Part shown: positions 14,404 to 15,872 of the stretch, in pieces
Position numbering within the stretch: the first letter of the stretch is position 1
Layout of the letters: every line of letters starts with the position of its first letter
Assembly (NCBI GenBank): GCA_046765875.1
Contig: JBKPSJ010000228.1
Coordinates: forward strand, 1-15,872
Direction of reading: 5' to 3'
DNA from: DASRHY01 sp046765875
Lineage (GTDB): Bacteria; Actinomycetota; Actinomycetes; Propionibacteriales; Kribbellaceae
Length of the DNA: 15,872 bases
Program-made: the position numbers and the translations under genes
Notes under the pieces: generated by a model
Told to the model about the DNA's origin: nothing
The model's database searches: none
Seen by the model: only the letters and a program-made list of their open reading frames with translations

Positions 14404-15872
14404 GTGCGTCCAAGCCGGATCCTGTCTGTCTCGATAGCCGTGTCCACCGTCCTGTTCGGGCTCGCGCCGGGGATGACCGCGATGGCCGCTCAGGACCGGT
14501 CTGGGCCCTCCAAGCCGGCGGCACCGGAGGCGCTCAAGCCGCACCCGAACTGGCGGCCGCCCGACAGACCGCTGGCGCCGATCTCGGTACCGACCCACGA
14601 GAACACGACGGTGGCCAAGCCCGACCCGAAGGCACACCGGGTTCGTGAGCTGACCGGCCGCCGTACCGCGACCGGTCGGTACTATCAGCTGTCCGATGGG
14701 CGCGTCCAGGCCGAGATCTCCAGCACCCAGGTCAACTACCGCGACCCCGGCGGCAGCTATCAACCGCTGGACCCCCGGATCGTCGGTACCGGCCGAGCCG
14801 GCTTCCAGCGCGGGGTGGAGAAGAACACCTTCCGCAGCTACTTCGGCGATCGCACCGACCGCATGGTGCGCATGGAGTACGACGGCACCTCCATAGGCCT
14901 CGGCACCACCGCCACGACCGCGGTGATCCCGCGGGTTCGCGGGAACGAGGCCACCTACCGCGGCGCACTGCCCGGCGCGGACGTGAGCTACCAGGTCACG
15001 CCGACCGAGCTCAAGGAGCGGATCGTGCTGGTGAAGCCGCCGGCCGACCCGACGTACACCTTCCGGCTGGATCTGGCCGGGCTGCACCCTGTGCGCCAGC
15101 CGAACGGCTCGATCGCGCTGTACCGCGCCGACGGCGAGGGCCCCGCGGTGGCGACGATCCCGAAGCCGTACATGACCGACAGCACCCCCGACCGCGGCTC
15201 GCCGTACGGCTCGGTGTGGAGCCCGAAGGTCAGTCAGGAGCTGTCCGCGGACGGCAAGAGCCTCGTGGTCCGTGCGGACCGCGGCTGGTTGGCGGACCCG
15301 CACCGCAAGTACCCGGTGGTGATCGACCCGACGATCAAGATCCAGCCGACGGTCACCCAGTCGCAGGACGCGATGATCATCTCAGACGACGCGGCGTCCA
15401 ACTTCGACGGTAGCTGGCGGCTGTCGGTGGGGACGACGACGACCGGCAAGGCCCGAAGCCTGGTCAAATTCAGCCTCGGAACCATCCCGACCGGTACGAC
15501 GATCAGCTCGGCCTCGCTGCAGATGTACTTCGATCAGGACCACACGACCGGCTCGTACTCCGTGCCGCTCGAGGCGCACCGGGTGACCGCGAACTGGGAC
15601 GAGTCGACCGTCACCTGGAACTCGATCAACACCGCACTCGGCGAACTTGGCGGCACCGCCACCAAGGGCGTCAACCAGGCGAATGTCTGGCACGCGTACG
15701 ACGTGAAGAGCATCGTGCAGTCGTGGGTCTCGGGCACGCAGCCGAACTACGGCTTCATGCTCAAGGCGGCGGACGAGGCGACGCTCGGACGGGGCGGTCC
15801 GCGCTACGAGGCGGCCGAGTACGCCTACAACGGCGAGAACGAGAACACCCCGAAGCTGATCGTCACCTACGG
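14404..15872 (+). CDS. Secreted DNRLRE-domain protein, N-terminal part (possibly RHS-type)
   Basis: The frame runs from a GTG to the window edge without a stop, giving 489 residues of a longer protein. Residues 1-28 form a Sec signal peptide (basic VRPSR, hydrophobic core, cleavage near AMA-AQ). A Pro-rich linker follows, then a beta-rich region with RTATGRYYQLSDGRVQAEIS, VNYRDPGGSYQPLDP and FRSYFGD. These are the phrases that open actinobacterial cell-surface RHS/YD-repeat proteins. From about 314 onward is a DNRLRE-type domain: SLVKFSLGTIPTGTTISSASLQMYF, VTANWDESTVTWNS, DVKSIVQSWVSG, YGFMLKA and TPKLIVTYG. AGGAG lies 11 bases before the GTG. Its function may be surface binding or a polymorphic toxin scaffold; the C-terminus that would decide this is outside the window. 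Confidence 0.82.
   Translation, partial: MRPSRILSVSIAVSTVLFGLAPGMTAMAAQDRSGPSKPAAPEALKPHPNWRPPDRPLAPISVPTHENTTVAKPDPKAHRVRELTGRRTATGRYYQLSDGRVQAEISSTQVNYRDPGGSYQPLDPRIVGTGRAGFQRGVEKNTFRSYFGDRTDRMVRMEYDGTSIGLGTTATTAVIPRVRGNEATYRGALPGADVSYQVTPTELKERIVLVKPPADPTYTFRLDLAGLHPVRQPNGSIALYRADGEGPAVATIPKPYMTDSTPDRGSPYGSVWSPKVSQELSADGKSLVVRADRGWLADPHRKYPVVIDPTIKIQPTVTQSQDAMIISDDAASNFDGSWRLSVGTTTTGKARSLVKFSLGTIPTGTTISSASLQMYFDQDHTTGSYSVPLEAHRVTANWDESTVTWNSINTALGELGGTATKGVNQANVWHAYDVKSIVQSWVSGTQPNYGFMLKAADEATLGRGGPRYEAAEYAYNGENENTPKLIVTY

Overview
The window is a very GC-rich actinobacterial chromosome segment with strong G/C preference at third codon positions, frequent GTG starts and overlapping ATGA/GTGA gene junctions. 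The gene order mfd - (lipoprotein) - mazG - eno - ftsB/divIC-like - DUF501 - ppx matches a block conserved in Actinobacteria; in Mycobacterium tuberculosis it is Rv1020, Rv1021 and Rv1023-Rv1026. A bldA-type tRNA-Leu(UAA) and a Rex-type operator in front of ndh also fit a Streptomyces/Kribbella/Nocardioides-like organism. The genus is inference only.

Left part (1-8037). This holds the 3' half of mfd, a SurA-N-like lipoprotein and mazG, all on the plus strand. A cysteine dioxygenase gene on the minus strand then interrupts the block, convergent with mazG and divergent from eno. The plus-strand series resumes with enolase, an FtsB/DivIC-like division protein, a DUF501 protein, a Ppx/GppA phosphatase and a family 5 (UdgB-type) uracil-DNA glycosylase, mostly overlapping or a few bases apart.

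Centre (8038-11246). A regulatory region carries a 14-bp palindrome, a good Rex operator match and a -35/-10 pair overlapped by that operator. It precedes a translationally coupled trio: type II NADH dehydrogenase, a double-ACT-domain (GcvR-like) protein and peptide deformylase. An ECF-type sigma factor gene converges on this operon from the minus strand.

Right part (11247-15872). On the minus strand lie an ornithine/lysine N-monooxygenase gene, 37 bases later the first 69 codons of a PP-loop ATPase, and then, out of frame and with no spacer, a Kef/CPA2-type cation:proton antiporter missing its N-terminal membrane segments. This looks like an internal deletion that joined and disabled two genes. 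On the plus strand are tRNA-Leu(UAA), a strong hairpin terminator and the 5' end of a large secreted DNRLRE-domain protein, possibly the N-terminus of an RHS-type protein, running off the window.

No stretch longer than about 215 bases lacks a gene. The most interesting signals are the deletion junction near 12435-12454, the Rex operator at 8092-8111, and the bldA-like tRNA.
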